64,000 bases of DNA, taken from Bacillota bacterium (lineage in GTDB: Bacteria; Bacillota; Clostridia; Oscillospirales; Acutalibacteraceae). Every line of letters starts with the position of its first letter. Position 1 is the first letter of the stretch. Both the position numbers and the translations under genes were made by a program. Positions 43,701 through 52,500 of the stretch are shown one piece after another. The notes under the pieces are model-generated. The model was not told where the DNA came from. It did not search any database and saw only the letters and a program-made list of their open reading frames with translations. Location: NCBI GenBank assembly GCA_023458755.1, contig JAEWYE010000015.1, forward strand, positions 46,154 to 110,153. Reading direction: 5' to 3'.

Positions 43701-46098
43701 GGACAATTCGGGAAACGATGCGGTCAGCAAGACCAATTCGGATGTTTCGGACAGCAAAGCAGTTCGGTACTATGCACCGATTGGACAGAGTATTTTGAAT
43801 TATAAATTCAGTTCCAACAATAAACAGTCCGGCATTGCTTATGCGAAAAACGGCGATACGGTTACCCTCTCTTTTCAAACCACACATCCTGTATCGTTGT
43901 CACAAACGCAAATCGCGGGGCAGCCGGCCACGTTTACCGATACAAACAGCACCCACATGAACTGGTCGGCATCCTTTACAGTTGAAAACGGCAAATTGCC
44001 GGATAATACAGATGTTCCATACACTTTGTCCATTAACGATATCGCGCAGAATCAAGAAGTAACAAGGACACAGAGCGGTGACGCGGGTAAAATTCGCTAT
44101 CAGGCGCCCATTGTGATTCATAATCTTACGTTTGAATCCGATAACAGTAAAACGCCAAAAGCAGCGGCCCGCAACGGCAACGTAGTTACATCTAAATTTT
44201 CAACCACCCATCCGGTTATTCTCTCCAATACCAAGATAGCCGGTCAGACGGTAGCTTTCAGCAGTGCGAACAATGATGGGATGGACTGGACTGCCACATA
44301 TACGGTTGTAAACGGGCAAACGGCGGACAACGCCAATATCGCGCTGTCGCTCACCGCGAACGACGCGTCCGGAAACGCCGCGGTAACCAAAACCGAGCAG
44401 GATACAAGTCCGGTCAAATATTATGAACCCATTCGGGTTTCCGGACTGAAAATTTTGACCGACAACGCAAACGACGGCAATAAATACGCTAAAGACGGCA
44501 ACCAGGTAACGGTCACATGGGAAACAAACCATTCCATGTCGCTGTCAGACGTATCCGTTGCAAACCGGACAAATGCCAAGATTGCCGAAACCAAACTGTC
44601 CGGCTGCGCTTGCCGCTATACACTTTCTTACACGCTTCACGGCGGCGATGTCGCCGATTTGGCAAATGTCGGTTTCCGCTTTCGTTTGGATGATGCCGCA
44701 GGCAACAGTACAGTAACGAAATCCGATACTGACGCGGATGTAACAAACCGGATCCAGTATTTTTCACCAATTACCGCCAAAACAGCGATTGCTTCCAACG
44801 GCAGGGACACCACATTTGCAAAAAACGGGGATACCATTTCTTTAAAAATTGAAACGAATCATAATACAAAGGTAGTGTCTTCCGCCATTTTGGACAGAGC
44901 GGCTTCCGCTTCGGGCAACAACAGCAAAAATCTAGTGGTGAGCTATGCAGTCAGCACGGGAGAAACTGCTTTAAAAGAGGGAAATGTCACATTCACCCTG
45001 TCGGTTACCGATCTTGCCGGGAATGTTTTGCCGATTCATGCGGTTACAGACAGCTCAAAGGTAACCTATGACCGCACCGCGCCGGTTGTGTCGCTGGCAC
45101 CGGATTTCAGCGGGTTTACCAATAAGAAAATTTCCTATTCGGTCATCTTCTCCGACACCAATTTAGGCGGGCAGGGGCTTTCCTTTACGGTAAACGGAAA
45201 CGAGCAGCTTACGCAAGCGGACAGAAATGCCGCCATGTCGGGAACGTCTTTTACGAAGTCGATTACACTGGATGCCGAGGGTGAGTACAATATCGCGGCA
45301 AGCGCAAGGGATCGTGCCGACAATTCGGCAAAGTCCGATATTACCGCAAAAGTCACCATAGACAAAACAGCCCCAAAAATCACGTCTACCAAGATTGATC
45401 TCGGCAAGACGCTGGCGTTTCAAAAAGGCTTTTCCATCTCCAAGTATTTCAATATCGATGATAAGTATGAAAAAGATATTATTTGCAAAGTAACGGACAG
45501 TACCGGTTCGGTTGACTGGGATATTAATACACCGATCACGACGGACGGAAAAAAGACCATTTATCTGTTGGTGACCGATATGGCCGGAAATACCTCCCGT
45601 GCGCTGACTTATGATTTATATATTGACGGTACAGCACCAAAGGTGCAGGTAAAAGATACGGTAACCAATAAAGAATTGGCCGCAGGTAAAAATAGCGATC
45701 CGTTTATCGGGAAAGAAACACTGCGTATCAGCCTGGATAAACTGAACATCGGCAGCGAAGCGGAAGATAAATTTATCAAGCTGGAAATTGTCAATCAAAA
45801 GGGCGAACTGGTTTATGATCTTCTGAAAGACGGCAAAAAAGAGAACGGCGCATACGTACTCGATCTGAAAGACTTCGGGGATTATAAGCTTCTCGCGCAG
45901 GCAGAGGATGATGTCGGCAACAAAACGGAAGTACTGGAGTATCCGTTTGTTTTTCAGGATCAAAGCGTGCTTTCCAAGTATTACGAAAACAAACCGCTGT
46001 TCTATTCGACACTTCCTGCGGCAGCCGTACTGATTCTTGCGGCTGGTGTGCTGCTCGTGTTGAAAATCAGCAAGAAACGAAAAAGCCCAAAAGCATAA
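40720..46098 (+). CDS. giant membrane-anchored protein with tandem Ig-like repeats
   Basis: A 1792-residue exported protein. An N-terminal signal or span (about 8-32) is followed by an opening domain to about 277, about 11 tandem repeats of about 107 residues (278-1451), two further Ig-like modules (about 1451-1745) and one C-terminal span (about 1760-1780) with a basic end KISKKRKSPKA. Repeats share the pattern YYAPI...AKNGDTVTV.F.T.HPV...IAGQ...WTA.YT...D. No sortase motif is seen. A wall-spanning stalk or receptor is my inference. The ATG at 40720 follows GTGGGGGAC. It sits between the kinase and the FHA protein. Confidence 0.85.
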   Translation: MKNRTVLKISIGAACFVCVAVLAVTACFLNFTAWAAGSVSAASFYTSQTNSASVAVKDAQPGEELAVFSQKAVGENTQYNYVKNYAIAEGKAVIDQLSFSQNGDKQEMFVAVVDTSDDLSAYDGKFGTSQNAAGEETVTLPDGDGHSMTLKKITVIYDTTKPVISGAALTQAVDRENNIWVKSSDRVTVKFKLSDTGSGVDNATIQVTLGGKNPVGAVTYDAQKAEYSAEFNVSDFTTSKVNGDTLFDKTALRIDASDCAGNAADSLNSTLSSDLKYDNLNVDVSSFASDNSQNTKFAIVGNTLTLQFQTNIAVDSSNVTVLIAGQSLQTLTSKNDDKMNWTATYPIPDSNSLSNGAAIPFSITVTDQGNKKTAANDSGTNVTYSTPIDVQNLSFASSGSASGAAAAGDALTLTFDTQRAVNISIITIAGHSVTPLSSNGGLHWVAEYTLTDKETLSDGDTIPYTFTAEDDFGNTVTKTQADTDAVTYFTVPDPVKSNFSVTCSSGTSIAKKGDTITVSFTKRTYSRFCSVNIAGISVNAASTNFTDWTASYTLGTKKGEVLSDNGKITCSAFLYGKPLQDQTITYYAPINITQLSLKSGNSNTTLAKNGDTVTVGFQTDHPVTLTDTTIAGQAVTFASSENDGMQWTGSYTISGSEVSDNHTLPFTVTASDAAGNTAVTKTDADLSKQVTYYAPIQAGNLKIASGNVKPLLAKDSDTVTVTFQTTHPVSVPSGSIAGKVKTDGVQFTSADSMAWKGTYTLKNGDVADLANIPFSFTLADNAGNGEVSNSQSDLAANQQVQYYAPIDITGLTFGSGETNPRFARNGSTLTLSFATQHEAAITDISIAGKTVTPQSSDKKNWSAVCTLDPNDIKAINAKDNSNIPFSFAVSDVTGNTAHKSEKNTAYVTYYAPIAVNGLSYSSDNKQTGYAKDGNTVSIHFTTTHPVLLSNQTVAGQPVSFASTNDDGMNWTANYTVLNGKTKDNTDIPFTFTVKDNSGNDAVSKTNSDVSDSKAVRYYAPIGQSILNYKFSSNNKQSGIAYAKNGDTVTLSFQTTHPVSLSQTQIAGQPATFTDTNSTHMNWSASFTVENGKLPDNTDVPYTLSINDIAQNQEVTRTQSGDAGKIRYQAPIVIHNLTFESDNSKTPKAAARNGNVVTSKFSTTHPVILSNTKIAGQTVAFSSANNDGMDWTATYTVVNGQTADNANIALSLTANDASGNAAVTKTEQDTSPVKYYEPIRVSGLKILTDNANDGNKYAKDGNQVTVTWETNHSMSLSDVSVANRTNAKIAETKLSGCACRYTLSYTLHGGDVADLANVGFRFRLDDAAGNSTVTKSDTDADVTNRIQYFSPITAKTAIASNGRDTTFAKNGDTISLKIETNHNTKVVSSAILDRAASASGNNSKNLVVSYAVSTGETALKEGNVTFTLSVTDLAGNVLPIHAVTDSSKVTYDRTAPVVSLAPDFSGFTNKKISYSVIFSDTNLGGQGLSFTVNGNEQLTQADRNAAMSGTSFTKSITLDAEGEYNIAASARDRADNSAKSDITAKVTIDKTAPKITSTKIDLGKTLAFQKGFSISKYFNIDDKYEKDIICKVTDSTGSVDWDINTPITTDGKKTIYLLVTDMAGNTSRALTYDLYIDGTAPKVQVKDTVTNKELAAGKNSDPFIGKETLRISLDKLNIGSEAEDKFIKLEIVNQKGELVYDLLKDGKKENGAYVLDLKDFGDYKLLAQAEDDVGNKTEVLEYPFVFQDQSVLSKYYENKPLFYSTLPAAAVLILAAGVLLVLKISKKRKSPKA
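41551..45072. repeat. about eleven tandem Ig-like repeats in the giant protein gene
   Basis: Each unit is about 320 bases and starts near a codon group for YxxPI (APIDITGL, APIAVNGL, APIVIHNL and others). Units are diverged at DNA level but clearly homologous in protein, so this is an old array, not recent amplification. Confidence 0.8.
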
Positions 46099-46128
46099 TC
46101 GGTTATTCAAATGGTGGGAGGAAGAAAG

Positions 46129-47469
46129 ATGAACGCGGTAAATGAGAATGATCAGATCGTCGAGAACCGGAATACGCAGTCTTTGAGTTACGTAATAAAA
46201 AAAGAGCAGTTGTTTTTTTCAACCGGCTATAAGGTACTGCAAAGCCAGGAGAAAAACGGTTTTATAAAGTGTGTAAAAATTTCACAAAACGGGAACATCA
46301 AACTGGTGTATGACATATCCGGCTTCAAGGCTTTAAACAGCCTGATGCCGGCGCTGACGCCGGAAGGTTTCCTTACGGTTTTAACAAACCTGATCCATAC
46401 CGTTTTCGAGGTCAAAAACAACGGATTCATGCAGTGCGAAAACATCAATCTTTCCTTTGATAAAGTGTTCGTTGACTGCAACAATTACCGGGTGTTTTTA
46501 ATCTATCTGCCAATCAATACGCAAACATCTCAAAACAGCTTTTCCCTGTTTGAGACGCAGATGAAAAATAACATCATTGCGGCAATCAGCGCTTACCCCA
46601 ATGTGCTCAATCCGTTTGTTTCCACCGTACAGAATAATTTGCGGAACGACGCGGTTTCATTGGAAGCACTGGCGGAAAGCATCCGCACGCAAAGCGGTGC
46701 CGGGAATTCGTCCTTTCAAGCACCCGCAGCCGCAAACATAAAACCAAAATTTGAACCGGCACCCCAATCCGGTGCCGGGGCTGCGCAGTATCCCGTAAAC
46801 TACGCCCAAAACAGTTCGAATCCGCAGCTTCTTCAGGTGCACCATCAATATGTCAATAATCAATACGTCAATCAGGCGTATCCTCCTGTACCGCGTACAA
46901 AAAACAAAACTGCCGTAAAAGCAGCTATCATCGGAGCGATTCAAATCGTTTCCATCGGTTTGGAGGCAGCCGTTCTGTTTGCTTTACCGCTTGCTGAAAT
47001 TGTGAAATATGCTCTCTCCGGCGCAATTGCTTTCGTGGATATCCTTGCCTCAGTGTTAGTCGGTTTTCTGCCCTTTCCGTCCAAAAATAATACCGTGCAG
47101 TATAATGTGAATTTTCAGCCGGAATTGGAAGGTGGAGCAACCGAGCTTTTGGATGATATTTTTACCCCTTCGCTTATTCTTTCCGGTGTCAAAACGCCGC
47201 AAAAGGTTGAAATCGTTCTCAATAAGCCAGAATTCACCGTCGGCAAAAATCGGGATTCAGTGGACGGTGTCATTTCATTCAATCAGGCTATCAGCCGTGT
47301 GCACTGCAAATTTATCTGTGTGGAAAACCGGTATTTTATCGTCGATATCGGCAGCTCGAACGGCACGTTTGTCAATGGCGCGCGAGTTGCGGTAAATACG
47401 CAGGTGCCGGTAAAGGCGGGCGACAGAATCAAATTGGCCAACAGCGAGTTTGTGCTGCGCGCTGTGTGA
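46129..47469 (+). CDS. FHA-domain membrane protein (DUF6382-like N-terminus)
   Basis: A 446-residue protein. The N-terminal 190 residues resemble DUF6382 as found before FHA domains in clostridia. A Pro/Asn/Gln-rich linker follows to about 260, then a pair of membrane spans (about 264-315). The C-terminal FHA domain (about 365-446) carries EFTVGKN, ISRVHCKF and SSNGTFVNG, which should bind phosphothreonine. It may recognise the kinase or EssC. The ATG follows GGGAGG. Overall it fits a phospho-dependent scaffold. Confidence 0.85.
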   Translation: MNAVNENDQIVENRNTQSLSYVIKKEQLFFSTGYKVLQSQEKNGFIKCVKISQNGNIKLVYDISGFKALNSLMPALTPEGFLTVLTNLIHTVFEVKNNGFMQCENINLSFDKVFVDCNNYRVFLIYLPINTQTSQNSFSLFETQMKNNIIAAISAYPNVLNPFVSTVQNNLRNDAVSLEALAESIRTQSGAGNSSFQAPAAANIKPKFEPAPQSGAGAAQYPVNYAQNSSNPQLLQVHHQYVNNQYVNQAYPPVPRTKNKTAVKAAIIGAIQIVSIGLEAAVLFALPLAEIVKYALSGAIAFVDILASVLVGFLPFPSKNNTVQYNVNFQPELEGGATELLDDIFTPSLILSGVKTPQKVEIVLNKPEFTVGKNRDSVDGVISFNQAISRVHCKFICVENRYFIVDIGSSNGTFVNGARVAVNTQVPVKAGDRIKLANSEFVLRAV

Positions 47470-47489
47470 CACACGGGGGAAGGGATGGA

Positions 47490-48245
47490 ATGAAAGTACT
47501 GCAAATGGAGGCTGCGGGTCTCACAGATGCCGGAATAGTCAAAAAAGTTAACGAGGACGGATTCTTTTATAAAATAGCGGCTGCCGGGTCTTCTTATGCC
47601 GGTGTGTTTGCCGTAGCCGACGGAGTCGGGGGCGGAATCAAAGGAGAGGTTGCAAGCTCTGCCGCAATCGCTCAGATCAATAGTTGGTGGGAAGAAGATT
47701 TCAAACCCAATTTCCATGATCAGGAAAGAATTGTAAATTCTCTGCTTTCCGCTTTTCAGCACATCAACGAGCAACTACTGCGTATGTCAGAAAACAGTCC
47801 TTATAAAATCGCTACAACCCTCTCTGTACTGGTGCTGTATCAAAATCAATATTTACTCGTACATACCGGCGACAGCCGCATTTATCGGTACAGCGGATGG
47901 CTAAGGGGCAAGCTGGTTCAACTTACGCAGGATCAGTCCTGCCTGATCAACAAAAGCGTGAACGGCAGAATGGTGAAAAAAAGTGTTCTTACCGAATGTT
48001 TGGGCTATAAACCGGTGTGCAACCATTTCTGTGTATCGGGTGAAATTTGTAAAAATGACCTGTTTTTCCTTTGCAGCGACGGTGTCTATAAAACCATTTC
48101 GGATGAGAAAATTCACGAAACCATCAAAGCGAATAAGTCAAATCTAAACGTTTTATGCCGGTCATTTTTGGATTGCGCCGAACAAAACGGTGAAACAGAC
48201 AACATTACCGCGGTTGCGGTAAAAATCAAGGGGGAACGAGAATGA
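47490..48245 (+). CDS. PP2C-family protein phosphatase
   Basis: A 251-residue metal-dependent Ser/Thr phosphatase. The metal ligands are visible in VADGVGGG, GDSRIYR, CSDGVYK and DNITAVAV. It should reverse the phosphorylation made by the operon kinase. The ATG at 47490 follows GGGGGAAGGG. The stop overlaps the start of the next gene (ATGA), so expression is coupled. Confidence 0.92.
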   Translation: MKVLQMEAAGLTDAGIVKKVNEDGFFYKIAAAGSSYAGVFAVADGVGGGIKGEVASSAAIAQINSWWEEDFKPNFHDQERIVNSLLSAFQHINEQLLRMSENSPYKIATTLSVLVLYQNQYLLVHTGDSRIYRYSGWLRGKLVQLTQDQSCLINKSVNGRMVKKSVLTECLGYKPVCNHFCVSGEICKNDLFFLCSDGVYKTISDEKIHETIKANKSNLNVLCRSFLDCAEQNGETDNITAVAVKIKGERE

Positions 48246-49297
48246 GTAAGCTGTCAATCGTTTTGGCAGATACGGATGAAACCTACCTGATGCCTTTGGA
48301 GCTAAAATTCATTGAGGGCTTTGAAGACAAGGCAGATATTACCGTAATTACGGAAGCCGGATATTTGCAGGAATATTTCAGTTCGCCCAGGCATGTGGAT
48401 ATTTTCGTGATAAACGAGAATTTATACACAAGAGTTTTTGAAAAGCACGATATCGTCAACACATTCCTGCTTTCGGAACAATATGACGACTCCAGCACAG
48501 GTGATATGTCCATCGACCGGATTTACAAATACACCAGCGTGAAAGAAATTTACAATCAGGTTGTCAGCAACGCGGCATCCAAATCGCTGAAATCCATGAA
48601 TGAAAAACCGGGGGCAAAGGTTATCACCGTTTATTCTCCAATTGGCGGCATTGGCAAAACAACGGTGGCGGTTGGGTTGAGTGCCGCGCTCGCCAAGAAT
48701 TATAAGAAAACGCTCTATCTGTGTACGGAACCTCTTCAGACTTTTTCATTTTTACTAAGTGACAAACAGTATGAGCAGTTGGGCTTTGATAAGCAGCTTG
48801 CTTCGCAAAACGAATATCTGGCCAATTGCCTCCCTACCTACCTGAAAAATGAGGGGTTCGATTATGTACCGCCGTTCCGTCAGGCCCTTTCTTCCTTAAA
48901 TATCAAGATGAGCAATTATTTTCATCTTATCGAGCAGCTTAAACAAGCCGGAACCTATGATTTTATCGTGGTGGACACCGCGCTGGATTTTACGGAAGAA
49001 AAAACCAGACTGATGGGACTGTCCGACCATATTCTTCTGGTAGCAGGTCAGGAGGTCTCGGACGCGTGCAAGCTCGAGAGCCTATTATATAACATCGACT
49101 GTTCGGATAAAGAAAAGTTTATTTTTGTCTGCAACAAGTACCGTAAAGACCGAAAAAACATGTTGGTTGACGACCGGTTTATCAACCGATGCCAAATCAG
49201 TGAATACATCGGCTATTCGGATGATTTCGGAACTCTTACAGCCGAGCAGTTGTCCGGTAATCCGAGTTTTCAAAAAATCGCATTTCTGTTTCTGTAA
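48242..49297 (+). CDS. MinD/CpaE-like ATPase of the T7SS locus
   Basis: A 351-residue protein. Residues 1-105 form a receiver-like domain as in CpaE/TadZ (VLADTDETYL opening, without clear phosphoacceptor set). Residues about 130-350 form a MinD-type ATPase with deviant Walker A YSPIGGIGKTT (about 138-148) and a VVDTALDF segment. Such proteins position pilus or secretion machines in the cell. It overlaps the phosphatase gene by four bases and is followed by EsaB. Confidence 0.85.
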   Translation: MSKLSIVLADTDETYLMPLELKFIEGFEDKADITVITEAGYLQEYFSSPRHVDIFVINENLYTRVFEKHDIVNTFLLSEQYDDSSTGDMSIDRIYKYTSVKEIYNQVVSNAASKSLKSMNEKPGAKVITVYSPIGGIGKTTVAVGLSAALAKNYKKTLYLCTEPLQTFSFLLSDKQYEQLGFDKQLASQNEYLANCLPTYLKNEGFDYVPPFRQALSSLNIKMSNYFHLIEQLKQAGTYDFIVVDTALDFTEEKTRLMGLSDHILLVAGQEVSDACKLESLLYNIDCSDKEKFIFVCNKYRKDRKNMLVDDRFINRCQISEYIGYSDDFGTLTAEQLSGNPSFQKIAFLFL

Positions 49298-49318
49298 ATC
49301 GGTAAAGGAGCTTATTCA

Positions 49319-49588
49319 ATGATCGAGGATAAAGTAATTGTGGTGCTGTATCTGCACAAAACACAAAAAAAGATTGATCTGGAAGTGCCGCTGGATATTA
49401 CGGTGAATGAGCTGATTGCCGGCATCAATCAGGCGTACAGCTTAGGAATCAATCAGGAGGACATCAATCAGAATTATTTGAAAACCGAAAATCCGATTGC
49501 GCTCCTGAAAGGGAATAAAACATTAAGGGAATGCGGCATGCGCAACGCGACGGTAATCAATATTACCGGAGGGATTCACTATGAATAA
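49319..49588 (+). CDS. esaB: ubiquitin-like EsaB/YukD protein
   Basis: An 89-residue beta-grasp protein, a conserved partner of EssC in type VIIb secretion. The pattern VIVVLYLHKTQKKIDLEVP at the start and NATVINITGG at the end fits YukD. It overlaps EssC by eight bases. AAAGGAG precedes the ATG. Confidence 0.85.
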   Translation: MIEDKVIVVLYLHKTQKKIDLEVPLDITVNELIAGINQAYSLGINQEDINQNYLKTENPIALLKGNKTLRECGMRNATVINITGGIHYE

Positions 49589-52500
49589 TAAATATAAGGT
49601 AATCATCTTCGGCAAGAGAATTTACCGGGAGATTGAGCTTTCCGATGACACGCCAACACCGGTTAAGGTTGGAACAACAAGGGGCTGTCATGTTCGTTTT
49701 AATAAAGAGATTTTCTTTGAAGAATTCGAGTTTGCGCTCACGGTTATCCCCGGCGGCTGGCAGATCAACTGTGGGAAAGACGTTTATGTCACTTCCGACG
49801 GTGTTATGAAGCTGTTTTCTAAGGAACTGGCTCACGGCGATGATTTGGTACTGAAATATCAGAATTCGAATCAGGAAATCTTTAAAATCAGCTTTATGAT
49901 GAACTTCGATGTGGAGGAGAAAGATTATCAGCGCATTCTCGATATTTCCGGCCGGGATTCCATTCAAATCGGCGGCACTGAAAACTGTGACATACAAATC
50001 AGCGACGATTTGATTCTGCGTGACAGCTTTACTCTTTTCAAAAGAAACGGACAGTACTATATTACCGATAATAACACCAAATACGGCGTATACATAAACG
50101 GCATAAAGGTCCGGGAAACCATGCCCGTGTTGGACTATGACTTTTTTTCCATGATCGGATACAGCTTTTATTTGAAATACGGAAAACTGTATACATCCAG
50201 CAAAAGCACGCTGCACATCCGTTCTCTGGATTATCAGGATATCACGCAGCAGCAAAGCCACTTGCCCTATCCAAAATTCAACCGCAGCACCCGTGTAAAA
50301 TATGAACTGCCCGCCAATGAAATTGAAATTTTACCCCCTCCGCCAAAAGAACAGAAGCCGAAGAAAAATATGATGATGTCCCTCGTTCCGGTTATCGCTA
50401 CTCTGGGGCTTACGGTAGTCATGCGGGGAACCATGGGAGGAGGGAGTTCCTTTCTGATTTACAGTGCCGCAACCATGGCAATCGGTGCGGTAATGAGTGT
50501 CGTTTCCGCTCTTTTAGACAGTCGGCAGTACAAAAAGGATTGTATCAAGCGGGAGGAAACCTATCAAACCTACATTGCGGAAAAAGAAGAAGAAATCAAA
50601 AGCATTCGCGAAAATGAACACCGTATTTTGGAAATGAAGCATCCTTCTCTCGCGAACAGCCTTCAGGAGGTTGATAAATTCGGGAAGCGTTTGTTTGAAA
50701 AAGACAGGAATGACGATGATTTTTTGTCGGTTCGTCTCGGAACAGGCCAAACAGAGGCGCAGTGCAAAGTTAAGTTTACCAAACAGGAATTTGCGGACAC
50801 ACAGGATAAATTAATCTCACTGCCGGAACAAATGGAATATAAGTTCCGGTATCTCAACAGTGCTCCGATTTTATCGGATTTTAACGGTTCAAGCGCGGTC
50901 GGCATACTTGGCAGTGATACCCAGCTTTACGATATGCTGAAAAATATTACGCTGGATATTTCCGTCCATCATTTTTATAATGATGTGAAATTGTTTTACA
51001 TGTTTGATGAGAAAAACGCAAGCCGTTTTGCGTGGATCAGGTGGCTTCGGCATGTGAACAACGACCGGCCGGATTTACGCAATTTTATGTGCGACGACGA
51101 AAGCAGAAGCACTCTTTTGGAGCATCTGTATTCCGTTTTGTCGCAGAGGGAAATGGCGGATCAAAATACAAAGTTTGATACATATTATGTCGTGTTTGTA
51201 TTTGACTCAAAAGGAATCGCGAAGCACCCGATTTCAAAATACATTGAAAAATGTAAAGATTACGGTTTTACATTTGTGTTTTTTGAAAAGTATGAAGAAC
51301 TGCTTCCAAAGGGCTGTACCGAGATTCTGCGTCTGAATTCCAACGACAGCATCGGTGCGCTGTCCCTTTCCCAAAACGGTGACCAGCTGTTCTCTTTTGC
51401 TTACGAAAAGATCTCGGATGCCGCTGCCGAGCGGGCCGCTCTGAAATTGAGCAGTGTTTATGTGGATGAGGTAAGCTTAGAAAGTGAAATGACAAAAAAT
51501 ATCTCCCTATTTCAGCTTCTGCATATTCTGTCAATCGACGATTTGGACATTCAATCCAGATGGGAGCATTCCGTGGTGTTTAAAAGCATGGCGGCTCCTT
51601 TGGGCGTGAAAAACAAGGCCGAAGTCGTCTACCTCGATTTGAACGAAAAGCGCCACGGACCGCACGGATTGGTGGCGGGCACTACGGGGTCCGGCAAAAG
51701 TGAAATTCTTCAAACCTATATTTTATCCATGGCAACGCTTTTCCACCCTTATGAAGTCAGCTTTGTAATCATTGATTTCAAGGGCGGCGGCATGGTGAAT
51801 CAGTTCCATCATCTTCCGCATTTAATCGGCTCCATTACGAACATAGACGGCAGAGAGATTCAGCGTTCTCTCCTTTCAATCAAAGCGGAACTACATAAAA
51901 GACAAGAAGTCTTTGCCCTTGCGGGGGTCAATCATATCGATGCATATATCAAAAAATACAAAGTGCATGAATGTACCACTCCGATTCCGCATTTAATCTT
52001 GATTGTGGATGAATTTGCAGAACTAAAAAGTGAACAGCCGGATTTTATGAAGGAATTGATCAGTGCGGCCAGAATCGGGCGCAGCTTGGGTGTTCATCTT
52101 ATTTTGGCAACGCAGAAGCCCTCCGGCGTAGTTGATGACCAAATCTGGAGCAACTCAAAATTTAAATTGTGCTTAAAGGTTCAAACGAAAGAGGATAGCA
52201 ATGAGGTGCTTAAGTCTCCCCTTGCCGCCGAAATAAAAGAGCCTGGGCGGGCCTACCTGCAAGTGGGCAACAACGAAGTGTTCGAGCTTTTCCAATCCGC
52301 ATATAGCGGCGCGCCGGCAGAGAATGATGAAATGGAAAACAAAAAGGAATTCGCTATTTGTGAAGTCTCACTTTCCGGAAAACGGACCCCGGTTTTTGTG
52401 CAGAAAAAAGGCAAAGCCAGCAAAAAAAGTGATACCCAATTGGAAGCAATCGTTGACTGTCTCAATCAATTCTGCTTGGATAATCAAATTGAAAAACTTC

